Positions 1-7,989 are shown, numbered from the stretch's first letter. The stretch: 8,257 bases of DNA from Arthrobacter sp. (GCA_031178585.1 JAPSIT010000066.1:1-8257), one strand, 5' to 3'. Translations and numbers: made by a program. Notes: a model not told the origin generated them from the sequence alone.

Positions 1-36
1 CAACCAATTTAATAAAAAATCGGTATCAACAAACTT

Positions 37-62
37 GGCACACTATTGAGTTCTCAAACAAC
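37..62 (-). promoter_or_regulatory. rRNA antitermination element (boxA-like) in the 16S leader
   Basis: On the minus strand this reads as TTGTTTGAGAACT followed directly by CAATAGTGTGCC. It matches the conserved TTGAGAACTCAATAGTGTG element found just upstream of 16S genes in Mycobacterium, Arthrobacter and relatives, which serves as the boxA-type signal where Nus factors are loaded for rRNA antitermination. The assignment rests on recall of that motif and on the promoters immediately upstream. Confidence 0.8.
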
Positions 63-119
63 AGACACACCCGGCACCACCCAAACACCCGTTCAGGATC
101 GCTCCGGAGCAACTTTCCA

Positions 120-148
120 AACTTACCTGCTCTCACCATCCTAGTCAA
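120..148 (-). promoter_or_regulatory. rRNA promoter P2
   Basis: Minus strand: -35 TTGACT (148-143), a 17-nt spacer, and -10 TAAGTT (125-120), followed by TGGAAAGTTGC. A near-consensus -35, a 17-nt spacer and the TAAGTT/GGAAAGTTGC context are typical of housekeeping-sigma rRNA promoters in Arthrobacter-like bacteria. The predicted start is near 113, just before a CGGAGCG-containing palindrome at 101-110. Confidence 0.85.
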
Positions 149-227
149 ATCGGCCTCTGCAAGTCCATGGTGCCTTGGGCATCTTACTTGCTCATCCGAC
201 CGACTCCGGGGAGCGGCGCGGAAATAA

Positions 228-256
228 ACTCTACCACTACTTTTCCCGGACGCCAA
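228..256 (-). promoter_or_regulatory. rRNA promoter P1 (upstream)
   Basis: Minus strand: -35 TTGGCG (256-251), 17-nt spacer, -10 TAGAGT (233-228). It lies 108 bp upstream of P2 with the same orientation and the same spacer length, as in the tandem rRNA promoters of many actinobacteria. The -35 box is weaker than in P2. It begins 2 nt downstream (minus-strand sense) of a strong hairpin that would insulate it from read-through out of the glg operon. Confidence 0.65.
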
Positions 257-258
257 CC

Positions 259-283
259 CGGGCCGGAGTCGCGCTCCGGCCCG
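259..283. terminator. Strong hairpin between the glg operon and rRNA P1
   Basis: A perfect 10-bp inverted repeat (259-268 with 274-283, almost all G/C) with a 5-nt loop. No T-run follows on either strand, so it is not a classical intrinsic terminator. It lies between the likely operon terminator and the P1 -35 box, which suggests a second barrier against read-through or an insulator for the rRNA promoter. The hairpin is seen directly; its role is inferred. Confidence 0.5.
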
Positions 284-308
284 TGATCCCGCCAGTCTAA
301 TAAGCAGC

Positions 309-341
309 AGAGGCCCGGAATCTCAGGGATTCCGGGCCTCT
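309..341 (-). terminator. Likely intrinsic terminator of the glgE-treS-mak-glgB operon
   Basis: A 13-bp perfect stem (309-321 with 329-341) with a 7-nt loop, beginning 38 nt after the mak-glgB stop codon. On the minus strand the stem is followed by TGCTGCTTATTAG, a weak T-rich tail such as is common in high-G+C actinobacteria. No plus-strand gene ends here, so the minus direction is the sensible one. Nothing else gene-like is seen between 257 and 378. Confidence 0.75.
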
Positions 342-378
342 TCCGAATGCTGTGCGGCGTCTCCGGCTCGCCGGCGCC

Positions 379-3300
379 CTAGCTGACCGTAGTCTCCGGC
401 AGTTCCGCCTGGGCTGACTTCGCCGGCAGGGACTTGGCGCCCGTGCCGGTCGGTTTGAAGTACGCGGCGCCGAGCGGGGGCAGGGTCACCGTCAGCGTGG
501 CGGGCTGGCCGTCGATGCCTTCGTCCTCCGCGGTCAGCGTCCCGCTGTTGACCACACCGGATCCGCCGTAAGCGGCGGCGTCGGTGTTGAGCACTTCAGT
601 CCATCCGCCGGCAGCGGGCACACCCAGGGCGTAGTCCTTGTGAGGGGACCCGGAGAAGTTGACGGCGAAGACTATGGGATTGCTGTCCTTGTCCCAGCGG
701 ACGAATGTCAGGACGTTGCGGTCCGCGTCTGCTCCGTTGATCCACTGGAAACCGCCGGGCTCATTGTCACGTGAGTAGAGAGCCGGCGTGGACTTGTACA
801 GCTCATTCAGGTCCTTGGTCAGCAGCTGGATGCCATTGTGGGCGGGGATGTCTGCCAGCCACCAGTCCAGGCCGTGCTGCTCTGACCATTCGGCTTCCTG
901 GCCGAATTCGGTGCCCATGAAGATCAGCTGCTTACCGGGATGTGCCCACTGGTAGCCGAGGAAGGCGCGCAGGTTCGCCAGCTGCTGCCAGCGGTCGCCC
1001 GGCATCTTGCGCAGCATCGAGCCTTTGCCGTGGACAACCTCGTCATGGCTGATGGGCAGGAGGAAGTTCTCGGTGAAGGCGTAGACCAACGAGAACGTGA
1101 CCGTTCCGTGGTGCCACTTGCGGTTCACCGGGTCTTCCGACATGTACTTCAGCGAGTCATGCATCCAGCCCATGTTCCACTTGAGCCCGAAGCCGAGTCC
1201 GCCGTGGCTCGTCGGCCCGGTCACACCCGGGAACGCGGTGGATTCCTCGGCAATCATGACCGCGCCCGGGTGAGTCTTGTACACCGTGGCGTTGGCCTCC
1301 TGCAGGAACGAGATGGCCTCCAGGTTTTCCCGTCCGCCGTAGCGGTTCGGTTGCCATTGGCCGTCCTCCCGGGAGTAGTCCAGGTAGAGCATGGAGGCAA
1401 CGGCGTCCACGCGCAGGCCGTCGATGTGGAACTCGTCCAGCCAGTAGAGCGCGTTTGCCACCAGGAAGTTGCGGACCTCGGTGCGGCCGAAGTCGAAGAT
1501 CAGGGTGCCCCAGTCCGGGTGCTCCCCCAGGTTCGGATCGGCGTGCTCGTACAGCGGCTGGCCGTCGAACTGGGCCAGTGCCCAGTTGTCCTTCGGGAAG
1601 TGCGCCGGAACCCAGTCAAGGATGACGCCGATGCCGGCCTGGTGGAGCGCATCCACCAGGTAGCGGAACTCGTCCGGGTGCCCGAAGCGGGACGTCGGCG
1701 CGAAGTAGGAGGTGACCTGGTAGCCCCATGAGCCGCCGAAGGGGTGTTCCGCCACGGGCATGAACTCGACATGGCTGAAGCCCAGCCACTTGACGTACTC
1801 GACGAGTTCCTTGGCCAGTTCGCGGTAGCCCAGTCCAAGGCGCCAGGATCCGAGGTGGACCTCGTAGACGCTCATGGGCGAGTTGTGCGGATCCCGCTCA
1901 GCGCGCGCCTTCATCCACTCGGCATCCTCGAACCGGTAGTGGGATTCGACAACCCTGGAGGCTGTCAGCGGCGGCACCTCCGTGCCGAAGGCCAGGGGGT
2001 CGGCCTTTTCAACCCAGTAGCCGCCCTTGGTCTTGATCTCGAACTTGTAGCACGCTCCGGCGCCTACGCCGGGGACGAAGAGTTCCCAGATGCCGGAGGA
2101 ACCAAGGGAACGCAGGGAATACTCCCGCCCGTCCCACGAGTTGAAGTCACCCTTGATGCGCACGGCCTCGGCGTTGGGAGCCCACACGGCAAAGGACACG
2201 CCATCGATGTCCCCGAGCGAGGACTTGTAGTGCTGCACGTGCGCACCCAGGACCGTCCACAACTTTTCGTGGCGGCCCTCCCCGATCAGGTGCAGGTCAA
2301 CTTCCCCAACGGTCGGGAGGTAGCGGTAGGGCTCGTCGACCCTGACCGGTTCCAGTCCTTCGTACGTCACGTCCAGGCGGTAGTCCGGCACGTGACCGGC
2401 CTGGAGCGGCTCGAGTACGGCCACCCAGACGCCTTCGGCCTCATGGGTCATCGCGACAGAGCCCGCCTCGGTTACTACGGTCACCGCTTCGGCCATGTGC
2501 TTCACGGTTCGGATGGTCACCTGGCCGTAGTCATCCAGGTGGGCACCAAGCACGGAGTGTGGGGCATGGTGCTCACCGGCAGCCACACGGGAGAGCGTAT
2601 GCGCGTCCACGTGAAGGGGCGCGTGGGGCCGATCTGTGGGTACAGAGCCTGTCATGTTTTTACCTTCCGCTGCGGCGCCGGCCGGTTCGCCGGTGCCTTT
2701 ACTGCTGAGGAGCCGCCTGGCCGCATTCGCCGGGATGGCGAGCCAGTCCGGTCTGTTGCGCATCTCATAGACGACTTCGTAGAGCGCCTTGTCCAGCCAC
2801 AATGCCACAAAGAGCGGCGAGTTCCTGTCAACGGTGCCGGGTGTGACTTCCGAGTAGCCGGCCAGGAAGGCTTCGGTGCAGTCATCCACCCAAGCCTCCG
2901 GAACGCGGGCGTCGCTGTTCTCACGCTCGGCGGCGCCGGCGGCATAGTCGAAGGAACGGAGCATGCCCAGCACGTCCCGCAGCGGGACGTCCGGAAAATT
3001 CCGTTCTGCGATCGGCCGGAGCGGCTCGCCTTCGAAATCGAGGATCGCCCAGCGGTCCGGCTCGCCCTTGCTGCCGGGGACCTGGAGGATCTGGCCGAGG
3101 TGGAGGTCCCCGTGGATCCGCTGCAGCGCCCCGGCCGGAGTGCCCTCAAGGTCTGCCAGAAGCAGTTCCAGTTCGTTGTCATACGGTCCGACGGCGGGAC
3201 CGGCTTCCGTCCAGGCCTGCCGCACACGCTGGGCTACTCCGGGTGCAATGACTCCGCCGGGGACAGCTTCGGCAGACACGCCCAGGGTCTCTGCGAGCCG

Positions 3301-4113
3301 CCGATGGACGGTGGCCGTGGCGTGGCCGAGGGCGTGTGCTTCCTGGGTAAAGTCGGCTCCCGCTGCGGCAGCCCCGACCGCGAGCCTCCAGGCGTCTCGG
3401 CCGCCGGCCAGGAACTCGTGTGCCACTGCCAGTTCACCTTGGGCCCGGTCAGGTGCACCGGCAGTGCCCGTCTGCGGGAACCACTCGCCGGTGACCCAGC
3501 CGAGGGTGGCGGGTACTTCCGTGGTGCGCGCAGCGGAAAGGGCTGCGCCGACTTCGACTTCCGGGTTCCGGCCAGCGGAAAGCACACGGAAGAATTTCAC
3601 GATCGCCGCTGAGTCGCCGTCGTCGATGATGACGGATGTGTTGGACTGCTCACCTGACAGGACGCGCACTGTTCCGGTGGGTTGCGGCAGAGGCTGGCCG
3701 CCTCCGGAGAGGTGGCCGCTGGCGGCGCCCGCCGCAGCGGCGCCCTCTGTCCGCATAAGGTCAAGCCATGCTGCGATGAACACGGGGTCGTGGACGCCGT
3801 CGTAGATCCAGCGGTGTCCCAGTTCGGGGTGGTCGCTTTCGCCCACGAGGGCGCGCTCCGCGCCGGGCAGGGGGTCGCGGCGGTAGGTGAGCGGCACCTG
3901 GACCACATCGGTGCGGCGACCGCCGTCGGGGGTTTCCGAAACCACGGAGGCGAGGAACACCTCAAGGCCGACCTCATCAAATGAGTCGTTCAGGAGGAAG
4001 CCACCTACCGGATCCAGCAAAAAGTCTCCTGCCTTCACCGGGAACCAGCGCTGGCGGGGCAGCCACTGGCGAAGCAGCTCTTTAAGGGTCGGGGTCAATG
4101 TTGTTTGGATCAT
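379..4113 (-). CDS. glgB: Maltokinase-glycogen branching enzyme fusion (Mak-GlgB)
   Basis: A 1244-residue two-enzyme protein, cytosolic (no signal peptide or membrane segment). Residues 1-470 are maltokinase, which makes maltose 1-phosphate from maltose and ATP: N-cap with QRWFPVKAGD (21-30), Ala/Gly-rich linker at about 123-147, Lys in IVKFFR (K173), catalytic loop HGDLHLGQ (334-341, D336) and metal-binding LDFEGEP (D359). Residues 487-1244 are a full GH13 branching enzyme (EC 2.4.1.18) with two N-terminal beta domains, DWVPAHF (833-839), nucleophile D903 in GLRVDAVAS, acid/base E956 in IAEEST and D1024 in SHDEVVHGK. Both halves have normal family length, so this is a genuine two-domain fusion. 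I chose ATG 4113-4111: it follows GAGGG with 5-nt spacing and comes 1 nt after the treS stop. An open frame extends to 4206, but the extra 31 residues lie inside treS and do not look like Mak. The junction carries a possible internal start (see 2653-2668). The domain calls are firm; how common the fusion is I cannot say. Confidence 0.96.
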   Translation of the reverse strand: MIQTTLTPTLKELLRQWLPRQRWFPVKAGDFLLDPVGGFLLNDSFDEVGLEVFLASVVSETPDGGRRTDVVQVPLTYRRDPLPGAERALVGESDHPELGHRWIYDGVHDPVFIAAWLDLMRTEGAAAAGAASGHLSGGGQPLPQPTGTVRVLSGEQSNTSVIIDDGDSAAIVKFFRVLSAGRNPEVEVGAALSAARTTEVPATLGWVTGEWFPQTGTAGAPDRAQGELAVAHEFLAGGRDAWRLAVGAAAAGADFTQEAHALGHATATVHRRLAETLGVSAEAVPGGVIAPGVAQRVRQAWTEAGPAVGPYDNELELLLADLEGTPAGALQRIHGDLHLGQILQVPGSKGEPDRWAILDFEGEPLRPIAERNFPDVPLRDVLGMLRSFDYAAGAAERENSDARVPEAWVDDCTEAFLAGYSEVTPGTVDRNSPLFVALWLDKALYEVVYEMRNRPDWLAIPANAARRLLSSKGTGEPAGAAAEGKNMTGSVPTDRPHAPLHVDAHTLSRVAAGEHHAPHSVLGAHLDDYGQVTIRTVKHMAEAVTVVTEAGSVAMTHEAEGVWVAVLEPLQAGHVPDYRLDVTYEGLEPVRVDEPYRYLPTVGEVDLHLIGEGRHEKLWTVLGAHVQHYKSSLGDIDGVSFAVWAPNAEAVRIKGDFNSWDGREYSLRSLGSSGIWELFVPGVGAGACYKFEIKTKGGYWVEKADPLAFGTEVPPLTASRVVESHYRFEDAEWMKARAERDPHNSPMSVYEVHLGSWRLGLGYRELAKELVEYVKWLGFSHVEFMPVAEHPFGGSWGYQVTSYFAPTSRFGHPDEFRYLVDALHQAGIGVILDWVPAHFPKDNWALAQFDGQPLYEHADPNLGEHPDWGTLIFDFGRTEVRNFLVANALYWLDEFHIDGLRVDAVASMLYLDYSREDGQWQPNRYGGRENLEAISFLQEANATVYKTHPGAVMIAEESTAFPGVTGPTSHGGLGFGLKWNMGWMHDSLKYMSEDPVNRKWHHGTVTFSLVYAFTENFLLPISHDEVVHGKGSMLRKMPGDRWQQLANLRAFLGYQWAHPGKQLIFMGTEFGQEAEWSEQHGLDWWLADIPAHNGIQLLTKDLNELYKSTPALYSRDNEPGGFQWINGADADRNVLTFVRWDKDSNPIVFAVNFSGSPHKDYALGVPAAGGWTEVLNTDAAAYGGSGVVNSGTLTAEDEGIDGQPATLTVTLPPLGAAYFKPTGTGAKSLPAKSAQAELPETTVS
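2653..2668 (-). promoter_or_regulatory. Internal ribosome binding site and ATG at the Mak/GlgB junction
   Basis: Minus strand: GGAAGG (2668-2663), 7 nt, then an in-frame ATG (2655-2653) at residue 487 of the fusion. The ATG sits where a stand-alone GlgB of about 758 residues would begin, after a 16-residue linker that follows the last Mak-like residues. Both other frames hit stop codons at the same spot (TAA in GGTAAAA, TGA in ATGA). This looks like the retained start of a once separate glgB, and it may still give a GlgB-only product. The sequence is seen; its use is inferred. Confidence 0.5.
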
Positions 4114-4114
4114 C

Positions 4115-5911
4115 TCAGCCCTCAATCGACAGAACGGGCATCGCCTGGGTAAAAGGAGATGCGGGGTTGGAGGCAGCAGATCGCAGGCGCAGCCAGAAGA
4201 AGTCATGGCTGCCGAGCGTAAGTGTCAGGTTCCCGTCCTCCCCCACGCCCGGGAACGGCTGTCCGCCGAAGACGTCGCGCAGCCCGCGGCCGGCGAACTG
4301 CGGCAACCTCAGCGTTGATGACACCGGGTGCTGGGACAGGTTGAAGGCACACAGAATGGTTTCGGCGGGCTCACCGGCCGTGTTGCCTTCGGGAAGTTCA
4401 CGCAGGTAGGCCAGCACCACTTCGTGGTCGGCTTCCACGTGTTTGAAGGTGCCCAGCCCGAACGCCGCGTGGTTACGCCGGACACTCAGGATCTGCCTCG
4501 TCCACCGAAGCAGGGATCCGGAGTGGGCGGCCTCCGCTTCAACGTTGGCCATGCTGTAGTTGTAGACCAACGATTGGATCACGGGCAGGTACAGCTTGCC
4601 CGGATCGGCGTTGGAGAACCCTGCGTTGCGGTCCGGGTTCCACTGCATGGGGGTCCGGACGGCGTCGCGGTCTTCAAGCCAGATGTTGTCGCCCATGCCG
4701 ATCTCATCCCCGTAGTAGAGGAAGGGGCTGCCCGGCAGGGACAGCAGCAGGGCGTTGATGAGTTCTATCTCTGCCCGGGAGTTGTCCAGCAGCGGCGCCA
4801 GGCGCCGCCTGATGCCGATGTTGGCGCGCATGCGCGGGTCCGGGGCGTACCAGCCGAGCATCGCGGCGCGCTCGTCGGCGGTCACCATTTCGAGCGTCAG
4901 CTCGTCGTGGTTCCGCAGGAACGTGCCCCACTGGGCGCCCTCCGGGATGTCGGGCGTGTCGTGCATCGTTTCGATGATGGGGGCAGCCTTCTGGTCGCGC
5001 AGGGCGTAGTACAGCCGCGGCATGATCGGAAAGTGGAAGGCCATATGGCATTCCGGTTCTTCTTCCGTGCCGAAGTACTCAACGACCTCGTTCGGCGGCT
5101 GGTTGGCCTCGGCGATGATCACCCTGCCCGGGTAGCTCTCATCCACCATCTTGCGCAGCTTGCGCAGGAATTCGTGGGTGGCGGGCAAGTTTTCGCAGTT
5201 GGTGCCCTCTTCCTCGTACAGGTACGGAATGGCGTCGGCGCGGAAGCCGTCGATTCCCTGGTCCAGCCAGAACCGCACGACGTCGAACACGGCGTCGATG
5301 ACTTTGGGGTTCTCAAAGTTGAGATCGGGCTGGTGGCTGAAGAAGCGGTGCCAGAAGAACTGGCGCCGGATGGGATCGAACGTCCAGTTCGACTCTTCAG
5401 TGTCCACGAAGATGATGCGGGCGTCCTGGTATTTCTCGTCCGTGTCACTCCACACGTAGAAGTCGCCGAAGGGACCGTCCGGATCCTTGCGTGACTCCTG
5501 GAACCAGGGGTGCTGGTCCGACGTGTGGTTTAGGGGCAGGTCGATGATGACCCGGACGCCGCGCGCATGGGCTTCGGCGACAAGCCGCTTGAAGTCGCTG
5601 ATGGTCCCGAATTCGTCCAGCACAGAGTTGTAGTCGGAGATGTCATAACCGCCGTCGCGCAGCGGTGACTGGAAGAACGGAGGCAGCCAGAGGCAGTCCA
5701 CCCCCAGCCACTGCAGGTAATCGAGTTTGTCGATCAGACCGTGGAAGTCCCCCGACCCGTCCGCGTTGGCATCCGCAAAACCCCGCACAAGCACTTCATA
5801 GAACACCGCTTTCCTGTACCACAGTGGATCGTGTTGCAGGCCCGGCGCGTTGAGTTCGAATGTGCTCTTTGGTGTGAAGTGGTGTGCGGATGTCTGCGGG
5901 CTGAAACTCAC
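4115..5911 (-). CDS. treS: Trehalose synthase (maltose alpha-D-glucosyltransferase) TreS
   Basis: A GH13 enzyme of 598 residues that interconverts trehalose and maltose (EC 5.4.99.16) and so feeds maltose to the Mak domain of the next gene. The N-terminus has the TreS signature WYRKAVFYEVLVRGFADANADG-type block (31-52, written here only as a name), DLPLNHTSDQHPWF (124-137), nucleophile D226 in GFRADAIPYL, acid/base E268 in IIAEANQPP and D336 in FLRNHDELTLEM. The length fits the roughly 590-600 residues usual for single-domain TreS; there is no fused C-terminal kinase, which in many bacteria carries Mak. The last 20 or so residues form an Ala/Ser/Pro tail outside the usual fold. Start: GTG 5911-5909, preceded by GGAGG (5924-5920) with an 8-nt spacer and lying 5 nt after the glgE stop. 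A longer open frame to 5989 would overlap the glgE end and has no TreS-like sequence. The SD lies directly before the glgE stop, so the two genes are probably translationally coupled. Confidence 0.96.
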   Translation of the reverse strand: MSFSPQTSAHHFTPKSTFELNAPGLQHDPLWYRKAVFYEVLVRGFADANADGSGDFHGLIDKLDYLQWLGVDCLWLPPFFQSPLRDGGYDISDYNSVLDEFGTISDFKRLVAEAHARGVRVIIDLPLNHTSDQHPWFQESRKDPDGPFGDFYVWSDTDEKYQDARIIFVDTEESNWTFDPIRRQFFWHRFFSHQPDLNFENPKVIDAVFDVVRFWLDQGIDGFRADAIPYLYEEEGTNCENLPATHEFLRKLRKMVDESYPGRVIIAEANQPPNEVVEYFGTEEEPECHMAFHFPIMPRLYYALRDQKAAPIIETMHDTPDIPEGAQWGTFLRNHDELTLEMVTADERAAMLGWYAPDPRMRANIGIRRRLAPLLDNSRAEIELINALLLSLPGSPFLYYGDEIGMGDNIWLEDRDAVRTPMQWNPDRNAGFSNADPGKLYLPVIQSLVYNYSMANVEAEAAHSGSLLRWTRQILSVRRNHAAFGLGTFKHVEADHEVVLAYLRELPEGNTAGEPAETILCAFNLSQHPVSSTLRLPQFAGRGLRDVFGGQPFPGVGEDGNLTLTLGSHDFFWLRLRSAASNPASPFTQAMPVLSIEG

Positions 5912-5916
5912 TGAGG

Positions 5917-7989
5917 CTACCTCCGGATGCTCAGGATGTGTGCAGGTTCGATGTGGGAATCGAGTCTGACGTAGTTGTACTCGCCCCATTCCCAGGACTG
6001 GCCTGAGATCAGGTCGTCCACCCTGAAGCCGCCGTTATGCGTGAGGTCATCCGGGCCGAGCTCCAGCGCCGCGAGGTCGAGCGACACCGTGCTTTCCCTG
6101 GTGCTGTGCGGGTCCACGTTGACCACCACGATGATGGTGTCCTTGGTGCCGTCCGGAAGAGTCTTGTGCTTGGAGTAGACGATCGTGGCGTCGTCGGTGC
6201 TGTGATGCAGGGTCAGGTTCTGCAAGTCCCCCAAGGCCGGATGGGCCTTGCGGATCTCGTTGAGCCTGGTCAGGTACGGCGCCAGGCTCCGGCCCGATGC
6301 GGCAGCAGCATCCCAGTCTCTGGCCTTGTACTCGAACTTCTCATTGTCGATGTACTCCTCGGCGCCCGGCCTTGCCACGTGCTCATACAGCTCGTAGCCG
6401 GCGTAGACGCCCCACAGCGGGCTGGCCGTTGCCGCGAGCGCAGCCCGGATCTTGAAGGCGGCCGGACCGCCGTACTGCAGGTACTCCGTGAGAATGTCAG
6501 GGGTGTTGACGAAGAAGTTCGGGCGGAAGAAGGCCGGCGAAACGTGGCTGACCTCGTGGAAGTACTCCTCCAGTTCCTTCTTCGTGTTCCGCCAGGTGAA
6601 GTACGTGTAGGACTGCTGGAAGCCGGCCCTGCCGAGCGCGTGCATCATGGCCGGCCGCGTGAAGGCCTCGGCGAGGAACACGACGTCGGGGTTCTTCTTG
6701 TTGACCTTGGCGATCAGCCATTCCCAGAACCACACCGGCTTGGTGTGGGGGTTGTCCACACGGAAGACCTTGACGCCGTGGCTGATCCAGAGCTCGACGA
6801 TGCGCAAGATCTCCTTGGACAGGCCTTCGGGATCGTTGTCGAAGTTGAGCGGGTAGATGTCCTGGTACTTCTTGGGCGGGTTCTCGGCGTAGGCGATGCT
6901 TCCATCGACCCTGGTGGTGAACCATTCCGGGTGCTCGGCGACCCAGGGGTGGTCCGGGGCGGCCTGCAGGGCCAGGTCGAGCGCTACTTCCAGGCCCAGC
7001 TCATTGGCGCGGGCGACGAAGGCGTCAAAGTCTTCGAACGTGCCCAGGTCCGGGTGGATAGCGTCATGGCCGCCTTCCTTCGCCCCGATTGCCCAAGGGG
7101 ATCCGGGGTCGTTGGGGCCGGCGATGAGAGTGTTGTTCGGGCCCTTGCGGTGCTGCACGCCGATCGGGTGGATGGGCGGCATGTAGATGATGTCGAAGCC
7201 CATGTCGGCGACGGCTTCCAGACGCTTGGCCGCCGTGCGGAAGTTGCCGGAGGTCCACTGCCCGGTCTCGTGGTTCTTGACTGCGCCTTCGGAGCGCGGG
7301 AAGAACTCGTACCAGGAGCCGCGGCCGGCAAGATCGCGCTCCACCAGCAGGGGGAACGGTTCGGAAACAGTGACCAGCTCGCGGATGGGCTCGCGCCCGA
7401 CAATCTCGGCGACGTCGGGGCTGAAGCCTGCCGCCAGCCGCTCTTCGGCGGACTTTGAGGTGTCGGAGAGACCCACGACGGCGGCACGGAGCGTGTTCCG
7501 GTCGGCGGAGTTACGGAAGGACTCCTCCGCGGCCTGTGACAGCAGCGCGGCACCCTCGTCAAGCATCAGTTCGACGTCGATGCCTGCCTCGACCTTCACC
7601 TCGGCATTGTGGTGCCAGGTCCCGTACCGGTCGTGCCAGGCCTCGATCACGAAGGACCAGCGGCCCGTCGAGGTGGGGCTCAGCATGCCTTCCCACAGGT
7701 CCGTGCCCTTGCCGCGGTCACCGCGCGGGGGGTGCAGCCGGACGCGCTGGCGCTCCTCGCCCTTCGGGTCGAGCAGGACGGCGCTGACGCCCAGCTGGTC
7801 GTGGCCTTCCCGGAAGGACTTGGCACTTACGACGATGTCTTCACCCGGAAGCGCCTTGGCGGGAAACTTCCCGCCTTCAACCACCGGTTGAACACTTGTG
7901 ATCGGGAAACGGCCGAATCGAAGGCCATCCATGATCGAAGCGTTGGGCGTCTGCTTGGCTGGGGCACTGGTTCGCGTGTTAGTCGTCAC
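5917..7989 (-). CDS. glgE: Maltosyltransferase GlgE (alpha-1,4-glucan:maltose-1-phosphate)
   Basis: A 690-residue GH13 subfamily 3 enzyme that transfers maltose from maltose 1-phosphate to the non-reducing end of alpha-1,4-glucan (EC 2.4.99.16). It has an N-terminal beta domain with PVVEGGKFPAKALPGE (35-50), a helical insert (about 140-205), then the barrel with MPPIHPIG (270-277), HRKGPNNT (280-287), nucleophile D412 in VFRVDNPHTKP, acid/base E441 in FLAEAFTRP and D498 in VNTPDIL. From memory the Streptomyces coelicolor residues are D394, E423 and D480; all three are offset by exactly 18 here, so the spacing is conserved. It is the first gene of the operon and is followed by treS after 5 nt. 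Start: GTG 7989-7987, with no Shine-Dalgarno sequence but a TAATGT box ending 7 nt upstream, which points to a leaderless mRNA. The ATG at 7932-7930 (residue 20) is a possible alternative but also lacks an SD. GlgE is the defining enzyme of the trehalose-to-glucan route. Confidence 0.97.
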   Translation of the reverse strand: MTTNTRTSAPAKQTPNASIMDGLRFGRFPITSVQPVVEGGKFPAKALPGEDIVVSAKSFREGHDQLGVSAVLLDPKGEERQRVRLHPPRGDRGKGTDLWEGMLSPTSTGRWSFVIEAWHDRYGTWHHNAEVKVEAGIDVELMLDEGAALLSQAAEESFRNSADRNTLRAAVVGLSDTSKSAEERLAAGFSPDVAEIVGREPIRELVTVSEPFPLLVERDLAGRGSWYEFFPRSEGAVKNHETGQWTSGNFRTAAKRLEAVADMGFDIIYMPPIHPIGVQHRKGPNNTLIAGPNDPGSPWAIGAKEGGHDAIHPDLGTFEDFDAFVARANELGLEVALDLALQAAPDHPWVAEHPEWFTTRVDGSIAYAENPPKKYQDIYPLNFDNDPEGLSKEILRIVELWISHGVKVFRVDNPHTKPVWFWEWLIAKVNKKNPDVVFLAEAFTRPAMMHALGRAGFQQSYTYFTWRNTKKELEEYFHEVSHVSPAFFRPNFFVNTPDILTEYLQYGGPAAFKIRAALAATASPLWGVYAGYELYEHVARPGAEEYIDNEKFEYKARDWDAAAASGRSLAPYLTRLNEIRKAHPALGDLQNLTLHHSTDDATIVYSKHKTLPDGTKDTIIVVVNVDPHSTRESTVSLDLAALELGPDDLTHNGGFRVDDLISGQSWEWGEYNYVRLDSHIEPAHILSIRR

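Larger units (their letters stand above)
1..221 (-). other. 5' leader of an rRNA operon (16S gene off the left edge)
   Basis: This is the transcribed leader of an rRNA operon running leftwards out of the window. Read on the minus strand it has tandem promoters, then a purine-rich start region, then the antitermination-type motif TTGAGAACTCAATAGTGTG at about 39-57, then an A/T-rich stretch up to the edge. That order is typical of actinobacterial 16S leaders. The 5' end is estimated as about 7 nt after the upstream -10 box; transcripts from the second promoter would begin near 113. No mature 16S sequence (such as the usual GAGTTTGATCCTGGC start) is present, so the gene itself cannot be annotated here. 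The open frame through this stretch has no coding character and begins inside a promoter. Confidence 0.85.

Noticed and set aside
101..110. Palindrome GCTCCGGAGC just after the P2 start
   Set aside because: It has no loop, so it would form only a very short hairpin; a similar CGGAGCG run is usual in related rRNA leaders.
181..186. A third rRNA promoter with -10 TAAGAT
   Set aside because: No acceptable -35 box lies 16-18 nt upstream on the minus strand.
26..256. A 76-codon minus-strand open frame at the left end
   Set aside because: It starts on a TTG that is part of the P1 -35 box, spans both rRNA promoters and the boxA element, and has no RBS or family resemblance.
1744..3612. A 622-codon open frame on the plus strand opposite mak-glgB
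   Set aside because: It is antisense to a clearly conserved enzyme, has no recognisable motif, and is the usual codon-aligned shadow in high-G+C DNA. The long frames at 940-1731, 4328-5494 and 6037-7458 are rejected for the same reason.
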